DNA of 64,000 nucleotides, from contig NZ_JAJQJS010000002.1 of assembly GCF_022828325.1 (NCBI RefSeq), positions 248,001-312,000 on the forward strand, given 5' to 3'. The notes beneath the pieces are model-generated. The model was not told the origin of the DNA, did not search any database, and saw only the letters and a list, made by a program, of their open reading frames with translations. This stretch comes from Candidatus Nanosynbacter sp. TM7-076 (GTDB taxonomy: Bacteria; Patescibacteriota; Saccharimonadia; Saccharimonadales; Saccharimonadaceae). A program made the translations under genes and the position numbers. Positions 42,634 through 49,783 of this stretch are shown here, piece by piece (positions within the stretch are counted from its first letter, which is position 1; each line of letters begins with the position of its first letter).

Positions 42634-43881
42634 ATGTTAATAAGAAAACGCTTTTTAAATACAAAAGTTAAAATATTAACTGGAGTGATAACCGCTGGAC
42701 TAATCATTGGCGGGTCGCTACTTACCTTGCCGACTGGACAAGCTAAGGGTGTCGTCAGCGATGATTATCCATTAAATGATAGCACCCACTGGAACACAGA
42801 ACCTGTTTGGCGTGACGAGTTTAATGGCACATCGTTAGATAAAGAGTCTTGGAATGTACGTAGCGGCGGATGGGGTGCAAACCACGTTCAAAGTTGCTAT
42901 AGGGACAAGGAAGAAAACGTCAACGTTAAAAATGGTAGTCTAAATCTAGTTGGACTATACAAGCCAGGAGAAAGGTGTAGCGGCAATGAAAAAAGCGGCA
43001 ACTTCACCTCTGGATTTGTAGAAACAAAGGGCAAAAGATTTTGGACTTACGGCTACATTGAGGCTCGTATAAAAATGCCAAATAATAAGAGTACTTGGCC
43101 GGCATTTTGGATGAGCCCTAACGAATCTACGTATGGCAGTTGGCCTCGCAGTGGTGAAATTGACATCGTAGAGACTAAAGGTTCTAATTTAGATTACGCG
43201 GCAGCAGATGCTCACTGGGGAATCTCACCAGGATACAAGAAGCATGCCCAAGGTAAAAAATTGCCAGCTGGATTTAAAGACACTACTCAGTGGCACACTT
43301 ACGGCGTAAAATGGACTGAAGGAAAATTGGAATATTACATTGACGGCGTAAAATTCCATACAGTCAGTAGTTTTGGATGGCCAAACGCAGCAAATACACC
43401 TTATGGTCCGTTTGACAAGTCGTTCTTTCTACGACTTAACTTAGCAATTGGCGGTGATTACATTGACGGCCAAGGTAGTAAATGGTCAAACGCCTACAAT
43501 GCCCTAGCTAAATATCCAGAGTCATTCCCAGCAACTATGTCAATCGATTACGTCCGCGTATACGAAAGACGAACAGCTAAAGAAGTCAATGTACCAGACA
43601 ATAACTTGCGCGCTCAACTTAATAAAAACCTGTCAACAGCGCTTAGTACTGTTCGTAAAGACGATCAAAAAATTACTGACGTAGAGCTAGAAAAATTGAC
43701 AGATCTTAACCTAGACGCAGCCGACAACGCATCAGAAGCAGAAAAAATTCACGATTTAACAGGCTTAGAGGCAGCTAAAAACCTCAAGTCCTTATCTCTT
43801 AAGAACAACTCTGTCTTCGACCTAAGAGCAGTCTCTAACATCAAATCTCTAAAATCAGTAAACTTAACTATTAATCGCTAA
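42634..43881 (+). CDS. Secreted GH16 beta-glucanase, short copy without sorting signal
   Basis: A 415-residue protein. A signal peptide (about 1-38) is followed by a GH16 domain (about 55-310) with the catalytic motif GEIDIVE (Glu175, Glu180) and WPAFWMSP. A leucine-rich-repeat segment (about 325-415) then stops abruptly after SLKSVNLTINR. GH16 enzymes cleave beta-1,3/1,4 glucans or galactans. The paralogue at 44069 continues into more repeats and a sorting signal, so this copy looks C-terminally truncated and is probably released. AAGGGGAG precedes the ATG. Confidence 0.88.
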   Translation: MLIRKRFLNTKVKILTGVITAGLIIGGSLLTLPTGQAKGVVSDDYPLNDSTHWNTEPVWRDEFNGTSLDKESWNVRSGGWGANHVQSCYRDKEENVNVKNGSLNLVGLYKPGERCSGNEKSGNFTSGFVETKGKRFWTYGYIEARIKMPNNKSTWPAFWMSPNESTYGSWPRSGEIDIVETKGSNLDYAAADAHWGISPGYKKHAQGKKLPAGFKDTTQWHTYGVKWTEGKLEYYIDGVKFHTVSSFGWPNAANTPYGPFDKSFFLRLNLAIGGDYIDGQGSKWSNAYNALAKYPESFPATMSIDYVRVYERRTAKEVNVPDNNLRAQLNKNLSTALSTVRKDDQKITDVELEKLTDLNLDAADNASEAEKIHDLTGLEAAKNLKSLSLKNNSVFDLRAVSNIKSLKSVNLTINR

Positions 43882-43900
43882 CTAGCTTAGGCGTTTACAG

Positions 43901-43936
43901 AAAAATTGTCATCTCATTATGGGGTGGCAATTTTTT
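43901..43936 (+). terminator. Terminator after the first GH16 gene
   Basis: AAAAATTGTCA pairs with TGGCAATTTTT (one G-T pair) and is followed by a T-run. It closely resembles the terminator at 45801-45835, in line with duplication of the whole unit. Confidence 0.7.
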
Positions 43937-44004
43937 ATTTCAACCTGAAACTCCAGCAACCAACACCTCTGTAATCATGTTGTTAAAATAGCTACATATT
44001 AAAC

Positions 44005-44033
44005 TTTACTTTTATTCCGCTTATTGTTATAGT
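44005..44033 (+). promoter_or_regulatory. Promoter of the second GH16 gene
   Basis: TTTACT (44005-44010), a 17-base spacer and TATAGT (44028-44033), with a leader carrying GGGAGAG. Confidence 0.5.
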
Positions 44034-44068
44034 GGTGTTAAATATCAAAATATTGGGAGAGATAAAAA

Positions 44069-45787
44069 ATGTTAATAAAAAAACGTTTTTTGAATACAAA
44101 GTTTAAGGCGGTAACTGGATTAATGATAGCTACAGCTATTATTAGTGGATCGATATTCACCCTGCCTATAGACAATGCCAAAAGTGCAGGAAGTCCATAT
44201 CCGCCAACAGATAGTGAATATGAGAAAGTCTGGTCAGATGAATTTAATGGAGATTCACTAGATACGAACGTATGGTCTCCATACACAGGAGGCTGGAACG
44301 CTAGTGAGGTTCAGGGGTGCTATACAGAATCCGCGGAAAATATAAACGTCAGTGGAGGTAGCCTGAATCTGATCGGTCTATATAAACCAGGCGTAACCTG
44401 TAATAAGGGCAAAAATAAAGATTTTACCTCTGGATTTATAGAAACAAGAGACAAGAAAACCTGGACTTACGGATATTTTGAGGCTCGAATAAAAATGCCA
44501 AATAATAAGAGCACCTGGCCAGCATTCTGGATGAGCCCTAATGAAAAAAGATACGGCGACGGGTGGCCTATGAATGGCGAAATCGACATCGTAGAAACAA
44601 AGGGCTCTGATTTGGACTATGCTGCCGCGGATGCACACTGGGGAAAATCCATAACCAATAAGACACACAAGAACAGCCACAAATCGGACCTACCGGCAGG
44701 CTTTTCAAATACTACTGACTGGCATACATATGGAGTAAAATGGACCGAAGGAAAGCTAGAATACTTCATTGATGGAAAAAGCTATCATACAGTTGAAGGA
44801 TTTGGTCAACCAAATGCCGCAAACACACCGCACGGACCATTCGACGTACCATTCTTCCTGCGTCTTAACATGGCAATTGGCGGTACTTATATCGACGGCC
44901 CTGGTGGTAAATGGTCGAATGCCTACAATGTCGTAGCAGAAGAACCAGGCACATTCCCTGCAACTATGTCAGTTGACTACGTTCGTGTATATCAAAAGCG
45001 AGAGCCTAAAGAGGTTGAAGTCAAAGACACGGAACTGCGCAAGCTGCTCAATGAAAAACTAGGAGAAAAACTTGGTACAACTCGTGCGGCAGATCAAAAA
45101 ATTACTGACGTAGAGTTGGAAAAATTGACAGATCTTAACTTAGATAACTCAAACATTACCAACCTAACTGGAATAGAAGCCGCCAAGAATCTTAAGAATT
45201 TGTCGTTAAATCACAACTCAATCTCAAATCTAAGCCCACTGGCTGGACTGACTTCTCTGAAAACTCTATCACTTAAAGAAAACAAGATTACAGATATAAG
45301 CCCACTGGCTGGACTGACTTCTCTAACTTCACTGAATCTTGAAGACCAGCGAGCTAATGCTAAACCTAACGACAAATCGTTTGCTTCACCATTGAGAGAT
45401 TTGGCAGGAAACGTAGTTTCCGTGACCAACTCAGCAGACGTTATTAACGACACAGCGACTCCTGGAAACATTCAGTTGCTATCACTGCCAGCCAACGGAG
45501 CATCCACTATCATGAATACCCCTTGGACAAGAAGCGTAACAATCGGGGCAGTTTCAGCTACGTTTAGCGGTACTCTAGCCATTGACACATCAGCAATCCC
45601 TAGAGCGGTTCAGCCACAACCTCAGCCACAGCCACAGCCTGCTAGTCCATCAGCTGCCGCCCACAATCCAGCTAATAAGCCTCAAAATGCTGTAAGTGGT
45701 CTACTCGCAAACACAGGATTTAATGTCTTCTTAGGTGTTGTCGCCACTCTAGCATTAGTTGCTGCAGGACTATTAATTCTACGCTAA
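44069..45787 (+). CDS. Surface-anchored GH16 beta-glucanase with leucine-rich repeats
   Basis: A 572-residue protein. A signal peptide (about 1-36) is followed by a GH16 domain (about 48-310) with GEIDIVE (Glu171, Glu176), then leucine-rich repeats of 22 residues (about 340-420), a further domain and a Pro-Gln-Pro spacer. The end is an LANTG motif plus hydrophobic stretch ending in LLILR, a sorting-type signal with only one basic residue. It is a close paralogue of the 42634 gene. Role in glucan cleavage on the cell surface is inferred from the family. Confidence 0.9.
   Translation: MLIKKRFLNTKFKAVTGLMIATAIISGSIFTLPIDNAKSAGSPYPPTDSEYEKVWSDEFNGDSLDTNVWSPYTGGWNASEVQGCYTESAENINVSGGSLNLIGLYKPGVTCNKGKNKDFTSGFIETRDKKTWTYGYFEARIKMPNNKSTWPAFWMSPNEKRYGDGWPMNGEIDIVETKGSDLDYAAADAHWGKSITNKTHKNSHKSDLPAGFSNTTDWHTYGVKWTEGKLEYFIDGKSYHTVEGFGQPNAANTPHGPFDVPFFLRLNMAIGGTYIDGPGGKWSNAYNVVAEEPGTFPATMSVDYVRVYQKREPKEVEVKDTELRKLLNEKLGEKLGTTRAADQKITDVELEKLTDLNLDNSNITNLTGIEAAKNLKNLSLNHNSISNLSPLAGLTSLKTLSLKENKITDISPLAGLTSLTSLNLEDQRANAKPNDKSFASPLRDLAGNVVSVTNSADVINDTATPGNIQLLSLPANGASTIMNTPWTRSVTIGAVSATFSGTLAIDTSAIPRAVQPQPQPQPQPASPSAAAHNPANKPQNAVSGLLANTGFNVFLGVVATLALVAAGLLILR
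45231..45324 (+). repeat. 28-base direct repeats in the leucine-rich-repeat region
   Basis: Two identical 28-base copies at 45231-45258 and 45297-45324, 66 bases (22 codons) apart, encode SPLAGLTSL. Exact identity suggests recent expansion or contraction of the leucine-rich repeats. Confidence 0.85.
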
Positions 45788-45800
45788 CCTGCAACTACAT

Positions 45801-45835
45801 AAAATTACCACCCCGTGATGAGGTGGTAATTTTTT
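45801..45835. terminator. Bidirectional terminator after the second GH16 gene
   Basis: AAAATTACCACC pairs perfectly with GGTGGTAATTTT around a 9-base loop and is followed by Ts. It separates the convergent glucanase and Gly-rich membrane protein genes. Confidence 0.82.
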
Positions 45836-45851
45836 ATTGAGGAGTTGGTTT

Positions 45852-46283
45852 TTATTGTCGAGAGGATTGAGAAGTTGGTTGCGGTGCTACGCCAGACTGT
45901 GAAGCGTCTGATGGCGGCGTGTTAGTTGTGTTATTTCGAGCTGACGGAGTTTGCCCAGCTGAAGATGAACCCGATTGTCCTGATTGATCAGATTGAGCTT
46001 GGGGCATACTGCCATTTCCGCCAGATTGTTGCCTAGATCCGCCAGGACCGCCTTGAGATTGGCTCATTCCTGGAGGACCGCCAGCTTGCCCGCCCATTTG
46101 GCTTCCGCTGGAGCCGCCAACTTGCATACCCGCAACAAATCCTAGTCCGCACAAAACCACGCCACCAATTGCTATTCCTATTGCCGCGCCGACGCTAATT
46201 GAGCGTTTTTCGTTCGAAGTGCTTTCCGAATTGTTAAAGATATTTTCTGGTGTTGTTTGAGATTCTTGGTCTAATCTTTTCAT
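45852..46283 (-). CDS. Small membrane protein with Gly/Ser/Gln/Pro-rich tail
   Basis: A 143-residue protein with a short polar N-terminus, one helix (SVGAAIGIAIGGVVLCGLGFVAGM, about residues 31-54) and a low-complexity tail of Gly, Ser, Gln, Pro and Asn, presumably extracytoplasmic. AAAGGAG precedes the ATG. It lies 29 bases downstream of the YkcB-like gene on the same strand. That gene also has a Gly/Met/Pro-rich loop, so the two may act together. Function unknown. Confidence 0.68.
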   Translation of the reverse strand: MKRLDQESQTTPENIFNNSESTSNEKRSISVGAAIGIAIGGVVLCGLGFVAGMQVGGSSGSQMGGQAGGPPGMSQSQGGPGGSRQQSGGNGSMPQAQSDQSGQSGSSSAGQTPSARNNTTNTPPSDASQSGVAPQPTSQSSRQ

Positions 46284-46312
46284 AATATTTCTCCTTTGGC
46301 TAAATTTATTTC

Positions 46313-48007
46313 CTATGCAGATAGTTCGTATAATGTTACATCACTACCTCCATAATTAACGACTTTACCGTTTTTCTTAATCCAATTTGTGATTTCGCTA
46401 TTTCCACCGTTTGGACCACCGCCATGACCGTGCGAGCTGGCGGCGTAATATTTCAATTTGCCGTCCGCCACCAACTGCTTAAATTGTTCAAGCGTGAGTG
46501 GCGTGTCGCTGCCGTTGAATCCGCCAATTGCCATGACTGGCTGACCGCTAGTTAGCTGAATTGCCGCTGATTCATTCGCGCTATCCACCGCCACCAACCA
46601 AGTCGCACCATTTTGGTTTCGTAAAAGATATTGAACCAACGCGCTGTCTGCCTGAGATTTTTCATTATTGCTTCCCTGCATCGCTGTTGAACTTGGACCT
46701 GCCGTCGGAATACTGCCCGTATGCGTAACGTTGACGGTCGACAGAGTGTAAACAACCGGAGCGGTCATACACGCAGCCACGGAGGTGATAATTGCCAAGT
46801 TCTGAAGCCAACGTTTCGGCGTATATAGATTGACCAATAGCCCAATCATACCGATAGCCCCCAGAATGCCAACCGTCCACATTAGCCAAGTCATCGTACC
46901 AGCGTAGCTAAGAATAATTATCACAATCGCCGCCGTCACGCCGACCAGCATAGGCAAAATCCAAGCATACGATTTTCGTCTAATGTACGCGCCCCACAGA
47001 AATGGCACACCAATCCCAACCAGAGCCGCGACAGCCGGTGCCATAACCACCACGTAGTACGGATGAATCACGCCGCTAGTCATACTAAATATTACGATGT
47101 GAATGATCAGCCAAAGTATCCAGAATATAACCGCCGCTCGCCCGCGATTAGTCCGCGGAGTCTTGCGCAAAATCCATAAGAGTAGTCCGCCGCTCGCTAA
47201 TGCTAAAATTAGTAGCCATGCGATGTTCGGTCCGAAATCATTATTGAATATCCTAAATACTCCCGTTTGCCCACCAAATCCAGTACCTCCAGGACCATGA
47301 CCGCCACTGGGAGCGCCGCCGCCCATTCCGCCAGGACTTGCCATTGCCATACCAGTACTATTCGGAGGAGTTCCGCCACCTCCGCCGCCGTGGCTTCCTA
47401 ATAGCCGACCAAATCCGTTATAGCCAAAAATCAAACTCCAAATACTATTGTCATTCGTACTACCAACCCACGGTCGATTACCAGACGGCGTCAGCCAAAC
47501 AAGCACGCTCCACCATAAAGTCGACACCGTCGTAATCACACCCGCAAACATCAAATGTAGAAATCGCGTAACAATTGGCGGCTTAGCGAACGCTAGATAG
47601 ACAATTACCATCGCAGGCAAAACCATCAAGCCCTGGAGCATTTTCGTGTTAAACGCTAGTCCCGTAAACAGCCCCGCCAGACCAAGCCATAAAAGCGGAC
47701 GCCTACCTTCCAATGACCTGAGAAATGCGTAACCGCTGGCGGTGAGCATAAAGGTCAAGATAGCGTCTGGATTATTAAATCCAAACATCAACGCCGCAAC
47801 AGGAGTTAACATTAGTGTAACTGCGGAAATCATCGCACTAGCAAAGCCGAATTGCCGTTTCACTGCCGCCGCGTAATAACTATTTGCCATGCCATTATGC
47901 ATCGCGCCAAACATATACAATGCGCCCGCCGCAATCAACAGAATCGGAAGAGCCATTTTCTCAAGCCACGAACGATTGTCCAATTCTTTATTAACTCGAT
48001 GAATCAT
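46313..48007 (-). CDS. YkcB-like membrane glycosyltransferase with apparent internal deletion
   Basis: A 564-residue multi-helix GT39/ArnT-like protein. Family blocks are visible: NSYYAAAV, LTPVAALMFGFNNPDA, GLAFNTKMLQGLMVLPA, GYNGFGRLLG, a Gly-rich loop (about residues 200-245) and the soluble end with VMAIGGFNGSDTPLTLEQFK. Between NSYYAAAVK and RQFGFAS the usual stretch of roughly 70-75 residues (helix 2 and the DPGG..TVDKPP loop) is absent. That loop is expected to carry active-site residues, so activity is doubtful, or the assembly has lost about 220 bases. It overlaps the YkcC-like gene by 17 bases. The donor is normally polyprenyl-phosphate sugar. Confidence 0.78.
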   Translation of the reverse strand: MIHRVNKELDNRSWLEKMALPILLIAAGALYMFGAMHNGMANSYYAAAVKRQFGFASAMISAVTLMLTPVAALMFGFNNPDAILTFMLTASGYAFLRSLEGRRPLLWLGLAGLFTGLAFNTKMLQGLMVLPAMVIVYLAFAKPPIVTRFLHLMFAGVITTVSTLWWSVLVWLTPSGNRPWVGSTNDNSIWSLIFGYNGFGRLLGSHGGGGGGTPPNSTGMAMASPGGMGGGAPSGGHGPGGTGFGGQTGVFRIFNNDFGPNIAWLLILALASGGLLLWILRKTPRTNRGRAAVIFWILWLIIHIVIFSMTSGVIHPYYVVVMAPAVAALVGIGVPFLWGAYIRRKSYAWILPMLVGVTAAIVIIILSYAGTMTWLMWTVGILGAIGMIGLLVNLYTPKRWLQNLAIITSVAACMTAPVVYTLSTVNVTHTGSIPTAGPSSTAMQGSNNEKSQADSALVQYLLRNQNGATWLVAVDSANESAAIQLTSGQPVMAIGGFNGSDTPLTLEQFKQLVADGKLKYYAASSHGHGGGPNGGNSEITNWIKKNGKVVNYGGSDVTLYELSA

Positions 48008-48755
48008 CGACCGCAGTTTTTACAATCTTCACACGACTATCAGTGTCTTCAATCCAAGTAACGGGTTGCTCGTGAATCGGCACGCCCGCGCGCTCCGTTT
48101 TAATCAAAAGCTCTGTGTCGAAGAACCATTCATTGTCCTTAATTTTTGGCAAAAATCTCTTCGCCACGTCGCGACGAATTGCCTTAAATCCGCACTGCGC
48201 ATCGCTAAATTTGGTTCGCGACGTCAATTTGATAATCTTGTTGTAACACCGTGAAATAAACTCCCGCTTAAAACCGCGGCTGGTCTTTGATTTTTTCATC
48301 AATCGAGAACCAATCGCCACGCCCGCTTCGCCCGCCACAAGCGGCTGAATCATCGGCAGAAAATCATCCAGGCTAGTGGACAAATCGACATCCATATACG
48401 TCAGAACGTCCGCCTGACTGCTTTGCCAGACTTGCTTTAATGCTCGCCCGCGACCGCGTTCAGCCAGCCTTACGACACGAACTGATTTATGATTTTGCGC
48501 CAAGCTTTTCGCTATTTTTAAGGTGTTATCTTGACTGCCGTTATCCGCAATCGTTATCTGATAGCGATATGGCAAATTTTCCATCATGTATTCGTCAAGC
48601 GTTTCAATGCTGCTTTGAAGAATTTTCTCCTCGTTCAGCACCGGCACAACTATGTCGACAAATGGATTAGCTATCGCCCGAAACGGCGATGGACTAGAAT
48701 AGGACGTAATAAGTCGCGACCTAGCTAATGGTTGGGGTGTGGTTATTGCTCTCAT
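47991..48755 (-). CDS. YkcC-like GT2 glycosyltransferase (polyprenyl-phosphate sugar synthase type), short
   Basis: About 254 residues. The GT2 domain has VDIVVPVLNEEKIL, ITIADNGSQDNT, MDVDLSTSLDDF (DxD-like metal site) and IGSRLMKKSK. Such enzymes transfer sugars to polyprenyl phosphate for a YkcB-type enzyme. The sequence ends soon after DSRVKIVKTAVDD, where relatives usually continue, so the C-terminus may be trimmed by the overlapping downstream gene. The ATG at 48755 follows TATAGT by 7 bases. Confidence 0.85.
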   Translation of the reverse strand: MRAITTPQPLARSRLITSYSSPSPFRAIANPFVDIVVPVLNEEKILQSSIETLDEYMMENLPYRYQITIADNGSQDNTLKIAKSLAQNHKSVRVVRLAERGRGRALKQVWQSSQADVLTYMDVDLSTSLDDFLPMIQPLVAGEAGVAIGSRLMKKSKTSRGFKREFISRCYNKIIKLTSRTKFSDAQCGFKAIRRDVAKRFLPKIKDNEWFFDTELLIKTERAGVPIHEQPVTWIEDTDSRVKIVKTAVDDSSS

Positions 48756-48762
48756 GCAAACC

Positions 48763-48768
48763 ACTATA
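48763..48768 (-). promoter_or_regulatory. Leaderless-type -10 of the YkcC/YkcB operon
   Basis: TATAGT on the minus strand, then 7 bases, then the ATG at 48755. No Shine-Dalgarno. Confidence 0.5.
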
Positions 48769-48820
48769 AACAAGCGTTCTGTAAAAATGCTTTAAGACAT
48801 CTGCAAATATCTCAGAGCGT

Positions 48821-49204
48821 TTACATACCATCAAAGACCAATAAAACTACATCGCCATCTACATTATTAACGCTCAGCTCTATAAACCTCATCAAATCAT
48901 CTATTTGCATGACGATATCAGCCTCTCGCCTCTCTTCCGCTAACTTTCGTATCTCTGACAATTCATTTTTTACCAGCCGAACATATGAGTAGCCGTCTAC
49001 GACAGTATGTCCATAAAGATCAATATGCGCAATCACTGAAAATCGCTGCTCAAAATCTTCAGCGTCATCCACCAAGTCATAAGCAAAGTTAAAAATATCC
49101 TTTAAGTCATTACTCTTTGAGCTACTCTTAAAATCATCCCGTAAACATTGACTAGAAAGAAATCTAGCCCACATACCATCGCAATAAGTGTTATTCATAG
49201 TCAT
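48821..49204 (-). CDS. Hypothetical protein
   Basis: A 127-residue acidic, mostly helical soluble protein; not recognised. It has two Cys near the N-terminus and ends in a strand VVLLVFDGM. A GATAAT lies 7 bases before a second ATG at 49198, which may be the true leaderless start. It stands alone between the YkcC-like gene and tRNA-Asn. Confidence 0.5.
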   Translation of the reverse strand: MTMNNTYCDGMWARFLSSQCLRDDFKSSSKSNDLKDIFNFAYDLVDDAEDFEQRFSVIAHIDLYGHTVVDGYSYVRLVKNELSEIRKLAEERREADIVMQIDDLMRFIELSVNNVDGDVVLLVFDGM

Positions 49205-49253
49205 TATTATCTCACCTATTCCGCGTTATTAGAAACATATAACTGCAAAAACA

Positions 49254-49289
49254 ATAAAAAAAGACCTCAACTATACTTGTTGAAGTCTT
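49254..49289 (-). terminator. tRNA-Asn terminator
   Basis: On the minus strand, AAGACTTCAAC pairs with GTTGAGGTCTT (49261-49289) and is followed by seven Ts (49254-49260), 12 bases after the tRNA. Confidence 0.85.
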
Positions 49290-49300
49290 AAAATTCGATT

Positions 49301-49375
49301 TGGCTCCGGCAGCTGGGCTCGAACCAGCGACCTATTGGTTAACAGCCAACCGCTCTACCACTGAGCTATGCCGGA
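49301..49375 (-). tRNA. tRNA-Asn (GTT)
   Basis: A 75-base cloverleaf on the minus strand. The acceptor stem is TCCGGCA/TGCCGGA. The anticodon stem TTGG/CCAA encloses CTGTTAA, giving anticodon GTT. The T arm is GCTGG TTCGAGC CCAGC. Discriminator G is followed by an encoded CCA (49301-49303). Confidence 0.97.
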
Positions 49376-49386
49376 ATATGTCTTGT

Positions 49387-49415
49387 ATTATAGCGAGTTT
49401 TTGAATAGTTGTAAA
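49387..49415 (-). promoter_or_regulatory. tRNA-Asn promoter
   Basis: On the minus strand, TTTACA (49410-49415), a 17-base spacer and TATAAT (49387-49392), 11 bases before the tRNA. Confidence 0.7.
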
Positions 49416-49416
49416 G

Positions 49417-49749
49417 TTACTGACGGACAATTTCCAATGCTTTTTTTAAAATCTCCACTTCCGAACGTGATTTTTCGTCGTCCTCGGCTTCTCTCTTCTT
49501 AATTTCTTTCGCTAAATTTTGCCACCAAACTTCTTTTTTCTCACTACTCAGCGTCAAAGACCTAGCTTCGCCGTCCTGCTTCTCCAAAAATCCCGCAGCC
49601 ACCAAATTATCAACATGTTTTGCCACCGTCGACACCGATTTATAGCCTAAGGCGCGCATAATTTCCCGAAGCGTCGGACTATAGCCATTACCCTTTATAA
49701 ACCCATCGATAAAATCCAACATTATTTTTTGCTTTTTCGTCAGTTTCAT
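49417..49749 (-). CDS. LexA-type DNA-binding domain protein without peptidase domain
   Basis: About 110 residues. The first 70 match the LexA winged helix: LTKKQKIMLDFIDGF, GYSPTLREIMRALGYKSVSTVAKHVDNL. LexA would continue into a Ser/Lys self-cleaving domain, but here a charged coiled-coil-like tail (KKREAEDDEKSRSEVEILKKAL) ends the protein. It therefore cannot be an autocleaving SOS repressor. TATACT ends 6 bases before the ATG at 49749. It is divergent from the polysaccharide locus and could regulate it; this is inference. Confidence 0.8.
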   Translation of the reverse strand: MKLTKKQKIMLDFIDGFIKGNGYSPTLREIMRALGYKSVSTVAKHVDNLVAAGFLEKQDGEARSLTLSSEKKEVWWQNLAKEIKKREAEDDEKSRSEVEILKKALEIVRQ

Positions 49750-49755
49750 ATCTAA

Positions 49756-49777
49756 AGTATACACCATACGCTATACT
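49756..49777. promoter_or_regulatory. Divergent leaderless-type -10 pair
   Basis: TATACT on the minus strand (49756-49761) and TATACT on the plus strand (49772-49777) are inverted copies, each ending 6 bases before an ATG (49749 and 49784). They serve the LexA-like gene and the polysaccharide locus and must share their upstream DNA. Confidence 0.6.
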
Positions 49778-49783
49778 TAAAAT

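Noticed and set aside
42634..45787. Duplicated GH16 region as a mobile element
   Set aside because: No transposase, terminal inverted repeats or target duplications are visible; it is a tandem gene duplication.
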